From contig NC_014614.1 of NCBI RefSeq assembly GCF_000196455.1, forward strand, positions 2,641,501 to 2,705,500: a DNA stretch of 64,000 nucleotides, given 5' to 3'. The DNA comes from Acetoanaerobium sticklandii (GTDB lineage: Bacteria; Bacillota; Clostridia; Peptostreptococcales; Filifactoraceae). Below are positions 31,688-40,987 of the stretch, one piece after another. The position numbers and the translations under genes were made by a program. The notes beneath the pieces were generated by a model. It was not told where the DNA came from and searched no databases. It saw only the letters and a list, made by a program, of their open reading frames with translations. Within the stretch, counting starts at the first letter, position 1, and every line of letters begins with the position of its first letter.

Positions 31688-31745
31688 AAATGAGCCGACC
31701 TCCTCTAAGTTAGATTTTTCGGTCTAGCTTTTGGGGGTCGGCTCA
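31688..31745. terminator. Bidirectional terminator between EamA and ParB genes
   Basis: TGAGCCGACC (31691-31700) pairs exactly with GGTCGGCTCA (31736-31745). On the reverse strand it is followed by TTTTTTGTTT, fitting the end of the parB transcript; on the plus strand GATTTTAG follows. Confidence 0.8.
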
Positions 31746-31774
31746 GATTTTAGACTAGCTACGGTTTTATTCTT

Positions 31775-32713
31775 TTAATTTAGTTCTTTAAGCCACTGAT
31801 TTACTTTTTCTAATAGCTCAGCTTTTTTATTTGCTGGTACTTTTATGTTTACATTTACATATTCATCTTCGGCGTTTAAAAGCTTTTCTATTTGAGTTTT
31901 AGTCATTTTAGCTTCAATGTTTTTTATATCTGGGCTTGAAAGCTGTTTTGAAGTAAAGTTTTCATAGAGCCATTTTTGCTTGTCCTTAGAAAGTCTTGAT
32001 ATAGCTACTGCTGACTTGATTGTTATATGGTTTTCTCTAAGTAGACTCTCCATTTCCTCTATTAGCTGATTTAGGCTAAGGTAGTTTTGTACCATTCTTC
32101 CACTTATTCCATAGGATTCAGCTATTATGTCCCTAGTCTTTACTCCATCACCTAGGTGTTTTTTTCTGCCTAGTCTTATGTACTTTTCTGAGATTGATTT
32201 TGCTTTTTCTACAGTAGAAAGCTGTCTTTGTATCCAGTTGGTATCTATAATTATTTCTCTAGCTTCATCCTCATTTATCTCATTCATTTTTATGAGGTTG
32301 CATTTTACAGCTTTGTATTTTGAGTCTTTAGTCTCTTCGTAGAGCATTTCTACAGCTTTTTTTCTATTATGCCCTGACAGTATCATATAGCTATCCTTTT
32401 GCTCCCAAACTACAAGAGGATGCATCAGACCTTTATCCTTAATAGATTCTACTAGCTCTAGCATTTTATCATCTGGAAGTGGCTGATAGAAATTCCACTG
32501 CTCTGGTGCAGAGCTAAGCTTAGAAATATCTATTTCGACTACGCTAGAATCCTGTAACTCTTCACTTAGCTTTTCATCTTTTGGTGCAAATCTAGATACT
32601 ACAGTTTCCATTATCTCATCTTTTACCTCAGATATGTTCTCAGATACTCTGCTTGCAGCTATTTCCAGTGATTTAAATCTATCCTTTTTTATAAAATCCT
32701 TTTTATTCGACAA
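31775..32713 (-). CDS. ParB-family partition protein
   Basis: A protein of about 312 aa. The ParB N-terminal domain has VEIDISKLSSAPEQWNFYQP, LVESIKDKGLMHPLVVWEQK, YMILSGHNRKKAVEML (SGHNR box II-like CTPase motif); then DTNWIQRQLSTVEKAKSISE and a KorB-like HTH, DIIAESYGISGRMVQNYLSL. The start is probably the TTG at 32713, because AAGGAGG lies nine bases upstream, overlapping the parA stop by 11 bp. It pairs with ParA to segregate DNA. No gidA/gidB neighbour is present, so this is not the usual soj-spo0J locus. Confidence 0.85.
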   Translation of the reverse strand: MSNKKDFIKKDRFKSLEIAASRVSENISEVKDEIMETVVSRFAPKDEKLSEELQDSSVVEIDISKLSSAPEQWNFYQPLPDDKMLELVESIKDKGLMHPLVVWEQKDSYMILSGHNRKKAVEMLYEETKDSKYKAVKCNLIKMNEINEDEAREIIIDTNWIQRQLSTVEKAKSISEKYIRLGRKKHLGDGVKTRDIIAESYGISGRMVQNYLSLNQLIEEMESLLRENHITIKSAVAISRLSKDKQKWLYENFTSKQLSSPDIKNIEAKMTKTQIEKLLNAEDEYVNVNIKVPANKKAELLEKVNQWLKELN

Positions 32714-33470
32714 GTGATATGACCTCCTTAGCCAAGTCTTCATATGCTATGGCTGCTCTTGAGCCTGAGGTAAATACGCTCAGTGGTTCACCTGCAAACT
32801 GGCTCTTTTTGATGTTTATGTCAATTGGAATATAGCTGTTTAGCACTTTATCCTTAAATAAATCCCTGAGGATTTCACGAGTGACATCATTTGTACTCTC
32901 TCTAAGGTCGACCTTTGTTTCTATTATCCCTAGAAACTGAAGGTTAGTATTTATTAATCTTGCTTCTTCAAAGAAATTTGTAAGCGGCTCGAGTCCTTCT
33001 ATTCCAAATGCAGATAGCTCTACAGGAACTAAGACGTAATCGCTTGCAACTAAAATATTGTAATTAAGTAGCCCCAAGAAAGGACAGGTATCTATTATTA
33101 TGTAATCGTAGCTATTTTCGCTTTTAACAGGTCTTAGTATTCTTTCAAATACAGTTTCTCTAAGTTTTTTTGTAAACAGCTCCATATCAATAGCTGAGAG
33201 CATATGGTCTGAAATAATAAAATCTATGTTTGGATACTTAGTGTTTATTATGTAGTGCTGTAGTGAATTTTCCTTGATAAGTGCATCGTAAAGACTTTTT
33301 TCAGAGTTTTTCGAAAGGTCATATGAACGTGTTAGGTTTATTTGCATATCTGCGTCTATAAGAAGTACCTTTTTGCCTTGCTGCATGAGTGAATATGCTA
33401 AATTTCCAGCAACAGTGGTCTTGCCTGATCCACCTTTGTTGTTGGAAACTGCTATAACTTTGGTCTTCAT
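32703..33470 (-). CDS. ParA-family partition ATPase
   Basis: A 255-aa ParA with the deviant Walker A motif VSNNKGGSGKTTVAGNLAYS, KVLLIDADMQINLTRSYDL, and YDYIIIDTCPFLGLLNYNIL as Walker B. The start at 33470 (MKTKVIAVSNN) has AAGGA upstream; the ATG at 33482 overlaps that site. It overlaps parB. The pair looks like a plasmid or phage partition unit, perhaps left by an integrated element or kept as a chromosomal paralogue. Confidence 0.9.
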   Translation of the reverse strand: MKTKVIAVSNNKGGSGKTTVAGNLAYSLMQQGKKVLLIDADMQINLTRSYDLSKNSEKSLYDALIKENSLQHYIINTKYPNIDFIISDHMLSAIDMELFTKKLRETVFERILRPVKSENSYDYIIIDTCPFLGLLNYNILVASDYVLVPVELSAFGIEGLEPLTNFFEEARLINTNLQFLGIIETKVDLRESTNDVTREILRDLFKDKVLNSYIPIDINIKKSQFAGEPLSVFTSGSRAAIAYEDLAKEVISLVE

Positions 33471-33548
33471 GTAAGCAACCATCCTTTCATCTATAAATCC
33501 CCTATCCTTCTTATATTATAGTTTATATTTCTCATGGTTACAAACAAA

Positions 33549-33575
33549 AAGGAGCTCTCATAAGTAGCCCCTTGT
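33549..33575 (-). terminator. Terminator after the ABC exporter operon
   Basis: On the reverse strand AAGGGGCT pairs with AGCTCCTT around a short loop, followed by TTTG. It lies 26 bp past the ATPase stop. Confidence 0.55.
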
Positions 33576-33600
33576 ATAAATTGCTATTAAAATATGATAT

Positions 33601-34392
33601 TTAGATATTGTGTGGTTTTGCTATGCCATTTTTTCCTTCATTTTGCTGATAGTAAAGGCAATTATGCGGAGCTAGGCAGTGCCACAGCTCTTCTCCTTTT
33701 GAAGCAGTGAGATAGTCTTGATTGATTTTCCCATCTACCATTTCTATAACTCTATCTGATTTTGCCGCTAGATGCCTATCATGGGTTACTATAATAAAGG
33801 TGGTTTTGAACTCCTTATTGATATTTCTAAGAAGCTCATAAACCTGTTCCGTTGACTCGCTATCTAGGTTTCCTGTAGGCTCATCAGCAAGTATCAAAGT
33901 AGGGTCGTTTATTAGAGCTCTGGCTATAGCTACCCTTTGCTGCTGACCTCCAGATAAATCTGTAGCTTTGTTGTTTATTCTATCTTTTAGTCCCACTATT
34001 TCAAGTAGTTCTATTGCTCTTTGTTGTTTACGCTTTGTAGGAGTTTTATGTTTTATCCAAGAGGGTATTATTACATTTTCTAGAGCAGTAAATTCTGGCA
34101 GAAGGTGGTGAAACTGAAATATGAAGCCTAGGTTTAGATTTCTAAAGCTAGCTAGCTCATCTGATTTCATTTTAGTTATATCTTTGTTTTGAAAATATAT
34201 ATTGCCAGAGGTGGCATTATCAAGCGCTCCTATTATATTTAGCAAAGTGGTCTTGCCTGAGCCCGATGGCCCTATTATACTCATAAACTCACTTTTATTT
34301 ATATCTAGGCTCACTTCATGAAGCACCTTTGTCTGAATTTTAGTTCCATATATTTTGACCAAATCTTTTATCTCAAGTAATTTATCATCCAT
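33601..34392 (-). CDS. ABC transporter ATPase, LolD/MacB type
   Basis: A 263-aa ATPase: Walker A SIIGPSGSGKTTLLNIIGAL, Q-loop NLGFIFQFHHLLPEFTALEN, signature TDLSGGQQQRVAIARALIND, Walker B LILADEPTGNLDSES, and the H-loop IIVTHDRHLA. It overlaps the permease gene by eight bases and works with it and the HlyD-type adaptor. The C-terminal 30 residues (EELWHCLAPHNCLYYQQNEG) carry an unusual Cys/His cluster that ordinary LolD proteins lack. Confidence 0.93.
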   Translation of the reverse strand: MDDKLLEIKDLVKIYGTKIQTKVLHEVSLDINKSEFMSIIGPSGSGKTTLLNIIGALDNATSGNIYFQNKDITKMKSDELASFRNLNLGFIFQFHHLLPEFTALENVIIPSWIKHKTPTKRKQQRAIELLEIVGLKDRINNKATDLSGGQQQRVAIARALINDPTLILADEPTGNLDSESTEQVYELLRNINKEFKTTFIIVTHDRHLAAKSDRVIEMVDGKINQDYLTASKGEELWHCLAPHNCLYYQQNEGKNGIAKPHNI

Positions 34393-35590
34393 TTCTGATT
34401 ACCTCCATAGGATTAAGGGACGAAGATTTTCTAGCTGGAACAAAAGAAGATATAAGTCCTGCCATAGTCGAGATAAATACAACTAATACTAGATTATCTC
34501 TTTTCACTACTATATTGAAAATAGGCCCCGAGGCACTAGTAGTTCCTATGATAAAGCCTTGGATGAGCAGATATCCTATTAAGATTCCAAAAATCCCACC
34601 TATAAAGCCCAGTACTCCTCCTTGAATCAAAAATATACTGCTGGCAGAATTGCTAGTAGCTCCCATAGCCTTTAATATACCTATCTGCTTTGATTTTTGA
34701 ACCACTGAGACTGCTAGTACGCTAGAGATTCCAAGAGCAATAGCTACTAGTACAAATGCCTGTATAGTAAGTGAAGAGCTAGACTGGCTATTGAGTCCAG
34801 TAAGTAGCTGAGCATTTTCAGCTTTCCAGTCACTTGCATCTATTTCAGGATAAAGCGTCATTAATCTTGGAGCTAATATATCGGCATCAAAGGGTTCATT
34901 CATTTGGATTTCTATGTTTGATATATATCCGTTTAGTCCATATATTCTCTGAGCTCTAGATAGCTCCATAAATATCCATGAACCATTTAAAGCTTCTGAT
35001 TCTAAATCAAATATCCCACCAACTATAAAGCTTTGAACGCTTTCTCCAGGAAGACTTAGGTTAATTAAATCTCCTGGTGTTAGGTTGAACTCATTTGCAA
35101 AGGAGGTTCCTATCAGTACTCTATTTGAATCTATATCAGATTCTCCCTGAGCGATTCTGCTTTTTAGATTGTAAATTTCATCTGCTAGCTCTAGGTCTAT
35201 TCCTTTTACTACTAAAGAAGTACTGCTTTCTCCTTGATTGTAAAGAGCTGTCCCTACAACTGATGGTGAAACTGCGCTTATCTCTTTATTTTTTTGAAGC
35301 CCCTCTATTATACCTTGGTAATTTCCTAATTTATCTTCTTTTTTAGGCGTATTTATATACTCAAAATATGGACTATTAACATTTGAATTTGCTTTTGCTG
35401 TTATAGTGATGTGAGCTCTATTGCCTATAGTAGTGTCTATGAGATTTTCCTGCAATCCACTTATAAGTGAGCTTAAAAATATCTGAACTGCCACCCCAAC
35501 AGCTATTCCTAGCAAAATAAAAAGCGTCTGGGCCTTTCCATCTTTTAAAAATCTTAGGGCAATCTTCCATTCATATAGCATATTACTCAC
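34385..35590 (-). CDS. ABC transporter permease, FtsX/MacB type
   Basis: A 401-aa permease with an N-terminal helix (AQTLFILLGIAVGVAVQIFL), a large extracytoplasmic domain, and three C-terminal helices (ALGISSVLAVSVVQKSKQIG starts the FtsX core). LKAMGATSNSASSIFLIQGG is the typical cytoplasmic loop. It is the membrane half of the tripartite exporter. It overlaps the adaptor gene by eight bases and the ATPase gene by eight bases. Confidence 0.9.
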   Translation of the reverse strand: MSNMLYEWKIALRFLKDGKAQTLFILLGIAVGVAVQIFLSSLISGLQENLIDTTIGNRAHITITAKANSNVNSPYFEYINTPKKEDKLGNYQGIIEGLQKNKEISAVSPSVVGTALYNQGESSTSLVVKGIDLELADEIYNLKSRIAQGESDIDSNRVLIGTSFANEFNLTPGDLINLSLPGESVQSFIVGGIFDLESEALNGSWIFMELSRAQRIYGLNGYISNIEIQMNEPFDADILAPRLMTLYPEIDASDWKAENAQLLTGLNSQSSSSLTIQAFVLVAIALGISSVLAVSVVQKSKQIGILKAMGATSNSASSIFLIQGGVLGFIGGIFGILIGYLLIQGFIIGTTSASGPIFNIVVKRDNLVLVVFISTMAGLISSFVPARKSSSLNPMEVIRNG

Positions 35591-36791
35591 CCTCAGACAT
35601 CAGTTTTATTTTATCGCCTGGCTCTACTTCTTGAGGATTAAGAAGTTTTATATCTTCAGAAAAATCTCCCTCAATTATTCTTTTAGAGCCGCTTCCTATT
35701 ACAGTAACAGGCTGTTTTACAGCTACTGAATCTTTTTCTACTAGAACATACGCCTGGTTCTGTTCATATGAAAGATAGTTGGCATCTATTACATATGCAT
35801 CTTGATATTCATTTAAGATAAGCTCAGCTGTTATGCTCAAATCTAGAAGAAATTTGTCGCTGTCTATAACTGGAATATCTAATTTTACAGCTACTGTACC
35901 TTTTTCGCTATCTACGCTTTTATCTATTTCTCTAACTGTTGTCTCTAGCTTTAAGCTTGTGTCTGAAGATGGATATATAAAAGCTTTTTGTCCCACAAAT
36001 ACTTTTGTTATGCTTTTTTCATCCACTTCAATTTGTGCATACTTGTCATCCAAATCCACTATCTTCATGAGCGTCTGTCCAGGCTGAACAAATTCTCCTT
36101 CAGTTACATTTAACTCTACAATAGTTCCAGCTATAGGTGATGAATAGGAGTATTTTCCAAATGACTGCTCTAAATTTTTAAGTGCTACTCTGCTTTGCTC
36201 TATGCTAGCTGAAGCTTTTTTTGCCTCACTGCCTCCAGGTGCATAGGAATTAAGTGTGAGCTTTGCACTTTCTAGCTGTTTGTTTAGAAGATTAACTTTA
36301 TCCGTAACAGCTTCTAATTCTATTAATGGAATAGCTCCAGAATCATAGAGCGCTGTTTTTCTTTCAAGCTCCCTAGCTTGCTGAGATAACTCTAGCTCTA
36401 GCTTTTCTATATCTGACTGTGCTATTTCATATGAAGTGGTTACTATTTTATTGTAATTTGCTGAAGCTGACCCTACTGAAGCTTTGGCTTCATTGATGTT
36501 TTTGCTCAAATCACTGCTGTCTAGCTTTACAAGCAGAGTATTTTGATTTACTGCATCGCCTTCGTTTACTAATAGAGATATTAGCCTTGATGCCACTTCT
36601 GAAGTTACTATTCTTGACTCACCTGCTTCTACTCTTCCGCTGGCAAGAACAGTTTCTTGATAGCTGGATTTAGTAAGACCTACATAGCCTACTTCTTTTG
36701 GTTTTGTGAAAAATTTATATCCAAAAAATAAAATTACAAATAAAATTATTGCAATTACAAGGTTTTTTATTAGTTTCTTATTATCTTTCAT
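35583..36791 (-). CDS. HlyD/RND-type adaptor of the ABC exporter
   Basis: A 402-aa adaptor with one N-terminal membrane helix (LVIAIILFVILFFGYKFF), a lipoyl-like half (SGRVEAGESRIVTSEVASRL and ISLLVNEGDAV), a coiled-coil hairpin (QSDIEKLELELSQQARELER), a second lipoyl half (SPIAGTIVELNVTEGEFVQP), and a beta-barrel with VDLDDKYAQIEVDEKSITKV. It is the first gene of the exporter operon; GGGAGG precedes the ATG. Together the three genes form a MacA-MacB-like exporter, perhaps for peptides or lipids. Confidence 0.9.
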   Translation of the reverse strand: MKDNKKLIKNLVIAIILFVILFFGYKFFTKPKEVGYVGLTKSSYQETVLASGRVEAGESRIVTSEVASRLISLLVNEGDAVNQNTLLVKLDSSDLSKNINEAKASVGSASANYNKIVTTSYEIAQSDIEKLELELSQQARELERKTALYDSGAIPLIELEAVTDKVNLLNKQLESAKLTLNSYAPGGSEAKKASASIEQSRVALKNLEQSFGKYSYSSPIAGTIVELNVTEGEFVQPGQTLMKIVDLDDKYAQIEVDEKSITKVFVGQKAFIYPSSDTSLKLETTVREIDKSVDSEKGTVAVKLDIPVIDSDKFLLDLSITAELILNEYQDAYVIDANYLSYEQNQAYVLVEKDSVAVKQPVTVIGSGSKRIIEGDFSEDIKLLNPQEVEPGDKIKLMSEGE

Positions 36792-36885
36792 TTTATCTCC
36801 TCCCTTTAGTTTAATACCTCTTTGATACCCTTTAATGCTGAAATTAACCTTGATTTCTAGTGGGCTTCAAAAATCTTTTTTAATC

Positions 36886-36920
36886 TAAAAAAAATTGTGG
36901 AACCGAGTTCCACAATTTTT
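36886..36920 (-). terminator. Terminator after htrA
   Basis: AAAAATTGTGGAAC (36890-36903) pairs exactly with GTTCCACAATTTTT (36907-36920). On the reverse strand a run of eight T residues is included. It lies 30 bp past the htrA stop and ends the wal operon. Confidence 0.88.
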
Positions 36921-36949
36921 GAAAGGAAGAAAGACTTTCTTCGTATAAT

Positions 36950-38044
36950 CTAAAATGTAATATCTACATTTATAGTTTTTCCATCTCTAAATATTTCTAT
37001 AGATGCATTATCTCCTGGTCTTTTTGAATAAAGCTCTCTTACTAGTTTTGACATTTGATCCATGTCCTTGCCATCAAATTTAATTAAGACATCGCCTTCT
37101 TTAAGTCCTGCCTTTTCTGCTGCACTTCCTGGCTCCACAGATGCTATATAAATACCTGTTTCAACGTTAAGGTTAGCTCCAGTGGCTTGTTTATAGTAGT
37201 CCACATCTACTCCTCTTATTCCTAGATATACTCTTTGGAACTCGCCTTTTTCTATGAACTGATCTACTATAGGTTTTGCAATATTAATAGGTATCGCAAA
37301 TCCAAGACCTTCTGCACTGCTTATTTTAGCAGAATTTATAGCTATTACCTGACCCTTTGAGTTAAGTAGTGGGCCTCCACTATTTCCTGGATTAATTGAT
37401 GCATCTGTCTGAATTAGATTATCTATGCTTTCAGTTTCACTGATTTGTATACTTCTATTTAATCCACTTATGATGCCTTGAGTTACACTTCTTTCAAATT
37501 CTAAGCCTAGAGGATTTCCTATAGCAACAGAAATATCTCCTACTTCTACTGTATCGCTATCTCCTAGCTCAGCTACTGGAAGACCTGTTTTTTCAACTTT
37601 GATAACAGCTAAGTCAAGAGCTTTTTCATTCCATAGCACCTTGGCTTCCTGCTTGCTTCCATCATAAAATAGCACAGTAACTGAAGTTGCAGTTCCATCG
37701 TCGACCACATGGGAGTTTGTAAGGATATAGCCTCTTTCGTCTACTATTACGCCTGTACCTACGCCGCTGGTTTGTCTTGCTCCAAAGAAAAAGTCATTTT
37801 GAGTAGATACTGTTGTAATCCCTACTACAGAGGGCATAGCTTTTTGAACTACAGCCTTGTATATCGTTTCTGGATTGTCCCCCTCAACATTTATCGATGC
37901 CGTCTGAGGGTTGTTGTTTTGTGTATTTGGATTTATGTTTTGCATAAACGGAAGTATATTTTGAGATATAACCAGCATGGTTATTACACTCCCAAGTATC
38001 GCACCGATAAGTGCTTGAATGAATCCTGAGCCTTTTGAACTCAT
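36950..38044 (-). CDS. htrA: HtrA-like serine protease with PDZ domain
   Basis: A 364-aa membrane-anchored protease. Helix QALIGAILGSVITMLVISQN anchors it. The trypsin-like domain has catalytic His in ILTNSHVVDDG, Asp in EKALDLAVIKVE, and Ser in DASINPGNSGGPLLNSKGQV. The C-terminal PDZ domain starts VYLGIRGVDVDYYKQ and includes GSAAEKAGLKEGDVLIKFDG. It degrades misfolded exported proteins. It is the last gene of the walRK cluster, 13 bp after yycJ, as in Bacillus. Confidence 0.93.
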   Translation of the reverse strand: MSSKGSGFIQALIGAILGSVITMLVISQNILPFMQNINPNTQNNNPQTASINVEGDNPETIYKAVVQKAMPSVVGITTVSTQNDFFFGARQTSGVGTGVIVDERGYILTNSHVVDDGTATSVTVLFYDGSKQEAKVLWNEKALDLAVIKVEKTGLPVAELGDSDTVEVGDISVAIGNPLGLEFERSVTQGIISGLNRSIQISETESIDNLIQTDASINPGNSGGPLLNSKGQVIAINSAKISSAEGLGFAIPINIAKPIVDQFIEKGEFQRVYLGIRGVDVDYYKQATGANLNVETGIYIASVEPGSAAEKAGLKEGDVLIKFDGKDMDQMSKLVRELYSKRPGDNASIEIFRDGKTINVDITF

Positions 38045-38057
38045 AATCTCATCCTCC

Positions 38058-38852
38058 CTATATTATAAAAATATCTGAAACACGACTTCTTTCTAAAACC
38101 ATCAAATCCATATCTTTGTTTGCGTATACGCCTTGCTCCTCCATAATACTAGCAACAGTTTGATAAGCGAGAACTGGCATATTGTTTTCTTGGCTGAGGT
38201 GAGCTAAAAGTACAGCTTTCGTGCCTAGCTTTGCTAGCTTTGCAGCTACATCGCCTGCATCAGCATTTGAAAGATGTCCAAATTCAGACAGCACTCTTTG
38301 CTTTAGATAGTATGGATAGCTACCCATTTTTAGCATCTGCTCGTCGTGATTTGATTCCAGAATCACGAGCTCACTGTGACTGATATATTCCATAACTTTA
38401 TCAGTGACACAGCCTAAATCAGTAGCAATAGAAAGCTTGTTTTTGCCATCACTAATAGCAAATCCACAAGAATCTACAGCATCATGGCTAGTAGAAAATG
38501 GATTTATCTCTATATCGCCAATAGAAAAGCTTTCATAGGGAGTAAATACCCTTTTATTTTCAGGTTTAATCTTTCCTAGACAGTTTTCCATGGATTCCCA
38601 GGTTTTTATAGTTGCAAAAACAGGCACATCATATCTTCTGGATATTATTCCTACCCCTTTGATATGATCTGAATGCTCATGCGTGACCATGATTCCTCCA
38701 AGAGTGCTTAAGTCTACATGGTGCTGCCTTAGGTGCTCTTCTATTTTCTTGCCACTAAGACCAGCATCGACTAGTATCTTGGTCTTAGATTTTTCTATAT
38801 AGTGGCAATTTCCACTGCTTCCAGATGCAACTGATATATATCGTATACTCAT
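38058..38852 (-). CDS. yycJ: YycJ/WalJ metallo-beta-lactamase fold exonuclease
   Basis: A 264-aa MBL-fold protein: SIRYISVASGSSGNCHYIEK, ILVDAGLSGKKIEEHL, VTHEHSDHIKGVGII (HxHxDH metal site), ISIATDLGCV-like KLSIATDLGCVTDKVMEYIS, and LILESNHDEQML. WalJ/YycJ is a 5'-3' DNA exonuclease linked to mismatch repair and is conserved in the wal operon. It lies between yycI and htrA, 21 bp and 13 bp away. Confidence 0.92.
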   Translation of the reverse strand: MSIRYISVASGSSGNCHYIEKSKTKILVDAGLSGKKIEEHLRQHHVDLSTLGGIMVTHEHSDHIKGVGIISRRYDVPVFATIKTWESMENCLGKIKPENKRVFTPYESFSIGDIEINPFSTSHDAVDSCGFAISDGKNKLSIATDLGCVTDKVMEYISHSELVILESNHDEQMLKMGSYPYYLKQRVLSEFGHLSNADAGDVAAKLAKLGTKAVLLAHLSQENNMPVLAYQTVASIMEEQGVYANKDMDLMVLERSRVSDIFII

Positions 38853-38873
38853 ATTTACTCCTCATAAGGATAT

Positions 38874-39650
38874 TTAGAACTCCAAAGCTTCTATATAGTA
38901 ATATTGATTTTCTTTAGTTTTTATTCTCCAGCAAGGAAACGCAGTAGCTGTCTTTGTTTTGGCTACAGATAAACTCTCATACTGAGCATAGTTGTATCCC
39001 AAAACCACTTCAGTGATAGTTTCATTTTCCTCCATCATGTTGCTAGCTCTCATCACAGCCTCAATAGAAGTCATGACTATTTTTTTGTTCTTACTTTCCT
39101 CTACTGGATTCATTTTGAGCATTTCAAACTCAAAGCTTTCATCAGGAAAATAAGTAAATTTCATATAGCTGTCTTCTAAAAATCTATTTTTGTAAACAGA
39201 ATTGTAAACAACTACGAGATTCTCACCTTCAAAAGATGCATACTTCAAATCAAAATCCTTGCCCAAATCGTAGGTGTCAACAAATAGCTTGGTATCTGAT
39301 TTTGCGTGGTCTGTGTCAAATAAAGCTAGCTTTCGTTTTGCTTTTAAAGTCATAGTCTTATCGCCCAAAATTTCAATATTACTTTTATATTCCAAAAACC
39401 TAGATTCCAAATCCCTGAGGTCAAAGGATTGATATTCAACCTTTAATGTACCCATTTTAGGCGTTTCTTTAGGTAATTCTGTGTGTAAATTTAGGTTTTT
39501 TTGTAGTAAAAATTGCTCTAGGCTTTCATAAGATTCTTTAGTAAAATAAGAATTCTCATCAGTTCTATCAGTAAATATACTAAACATCAAAATTATATTT
39601 GTAATTGTAAAAGCGATAATAAGATAGGTTTTAGCTTTGCCCCAATCCAT
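38874..39650 (-). CDS. yycI: YycI-like regulator of WalK
   Basis: A 258-aa protein with a single N-terminal helix (MDWGKAKTYLIIAFTITNII), followed by an extracytoplasmic domain and the end ATAFPCWRIKTKENQYYYIE. This matches YycI, which together with YycH holds WalK in its membrane complex. The start at 39650 (MDWGKAK) is the family's usual start and has GGGAGAG upstream; a longer frame reaches 39686. The gene start overlaps the yycH end by 20 bp. Confidence 0.85.
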   Translation of the reverse strand: MDWGKAKTYLIIAFTITNIILMFSIFTDRTDENSYFTKESYESLEQFLLQKNLNLHTELPKETPKMGTLKVEYQSFDLRDLESRFLEYKSNIEILGDKTMTLKAKRKLALFDTDHAKSDTKLFVDTYDLGKDFDLKYASFEGENLVVVYNSVYKNRFLEDSYMKFTYFPDESFEFEMLKMNPVEESKNKKIVMTSIEAVMRASNMMEENETITEVVLGYNYAQYESLSVAKTKTATAFPCWRIKTKENQYYYIEALEF

Positions 39651-40977
39651 AATAGAGTATCTCTCCCGTATATCCATTGAAAACATACTCTTTGCCTTCT
39701 ATAGTAATCTGCCATGAAGGAATGAGCATATACTGATTATCCATAAAATATAATAATTCTATATCGTCTATTTTGTCAAACAGCTCCACTCCGTTTTTGA
39801 CGTTAAACTTAGAGCTAAGTACAGAAAACTGAGTATCTAAAACCTTAAATGGTAAAAGTATAGACTGGTCTCTCGACAAATCATAAGGAAGAATACTCCT
39901 TCTTATTCCTGTAAACGAATGTACAGTATCACCTACAACTATAAGGCTTAGCTTGTATTTAGAAGCGTTTGGCATGAGTCTCAAATCATCTATCACTTCT
40001 GTAAATACTATTTTATATCCATTTTTACCTTTGACTTTAACTGGAGTAGCTTCTTCATAGCCTACTGATTTTAAATCTATATCTAGCTTTGTTAGAAAGT
40101 TCATAGCTCCAAGAACTGCATCTGAAACATCAGTGTCCTTTGAAGGCAGATTTTCATTCAAATACTCTATATAACCGTTAGTTTGAACTTTTAAAAGCTG
40201 CTGTCCATAGTTATAAGTGTAAATATTCGAGCCGTCTGTTTCAACTATTCTATTGATAAAGTCATATCTCTCATTAAATATATCTTTAGCTATTTCATCG
40301 CTTTTTTCAGGAGTCATACTGCTAACCGTATCATAAGCTTTATATAAGATATTAAACTCATTTCCGGGCACTAAAACTTCACTGCTTGATCCGAATAAAT
40401 ACTTAAGAGAATAGTATTTTATATAGGATGATTTTTCCAGTTCATTTACCATCGCTAAGCTATTTTCATTGGATGTAAGCAATTTATAGGTTTTTCCTGA
40501 ATCAACTATGTAGATAGCATTTTCATCTACTAGAGGAATTAAAATTTGAGTTATATCATTGAGGCTCTCTATCAAAGACTTCTCTAAAAAAAAACTCCTT
40601 GAAAGGAGTTTTCCATTTAATGAAGTAAAGCTAAGTTCTAAGCTTTTGGTCTGCTTGGCTTTTTCATATGCCAGAGCATCTACTTCTACTAAACCTTGGG
40701 CTTTTGATAAAGAAAGCTTCAAAAGATTTTTTGACTGCTGATAATATCGTTGTCTGCCGCTTAATATCTTGGTGTTATTATTTCCTCCAAATCTAACTAC
40801 TACTTGAACGGGTCTAAGCGTGCTTTGAAGCCCAGCTTCAAGGCTAAGTGAGTAGGAATATGGATTTTTCTCATAAAGATTGAAATTCTCTATAAAATTA
40901 AATTTTATAAAAGTCAACACCACAGATGAAAGAAACAGAAAGATAAGCAGATTGCTCTTTAGCTTTTCTTTATTCAT
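39631..40977 (-). CDS. yycH: YycH-like regulator of WalK
   Basis: About 448 aa: an N-terminal helix (KSNLLIFLFLSSVVLTFIKF) followed by a large extracytoplasmic region with YIEYLNENLPSKDTDVSDAV and IPSWQITIEGKEYVFNGYTG (the YycI-like C-terminal unit). YycH is a negative regulator of WalK in Bacillus and an activator in Staphylococcus. The ATG at 40977 has AGGAAG six bases upstream; a GTG at 40998 overlaps the upstream stop. It follows the extra secreted-protein gene, not walK directly. Confidence 0.85.
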   Translation of the reverse strand: MNKEKLKSNLLIFLFLSSVVLTFIKFNFIENFNLYEKNPYSYSLSLEAGLQSTLRPVQVVVRFGGNNNTKILSGRQRYYQQSKNLLKLSLSKAQGLVEVDALAYEKAKQTKSLELSFTSLNGKLLSRSFFLEKSLIESLNDITQILIPLVDENAIYIVDSGKTYKLLTSNENSLAMVNELEKSSYIKYYSLKYLFGSSSEVLVPGNEFNILYKAYDTVSSMTPEKSDEIAKDIFNERYDFINRIVETDGSNIYTYNYGQQLLKVQTNGYIEYLNENLPSKDTDVSDAVLGAMNFLTKLDIDLKSVGYEEATPVKVKGKNGYKIVFTEVIDDLRLMPNASKYKLSLIVVGDTVHSFTGIRRSILPYDLSRDQSILLPFKVLDTQFSVLSSKFNVKNGVELFDKIDDIELLYFMDNQYMLIPSWQITIEGKEYVFNGYTGEILYYGLGQS

Positions 40978-40987
40978 ATTCATCTTC

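Noticed and set aside
31775..33470. Standard soj-spo0J locus
   Set aside because: No gidA/gidB neighbour, and no clear TGTTTCACGTGAAACA-like parS seen in the surrounding DNA.
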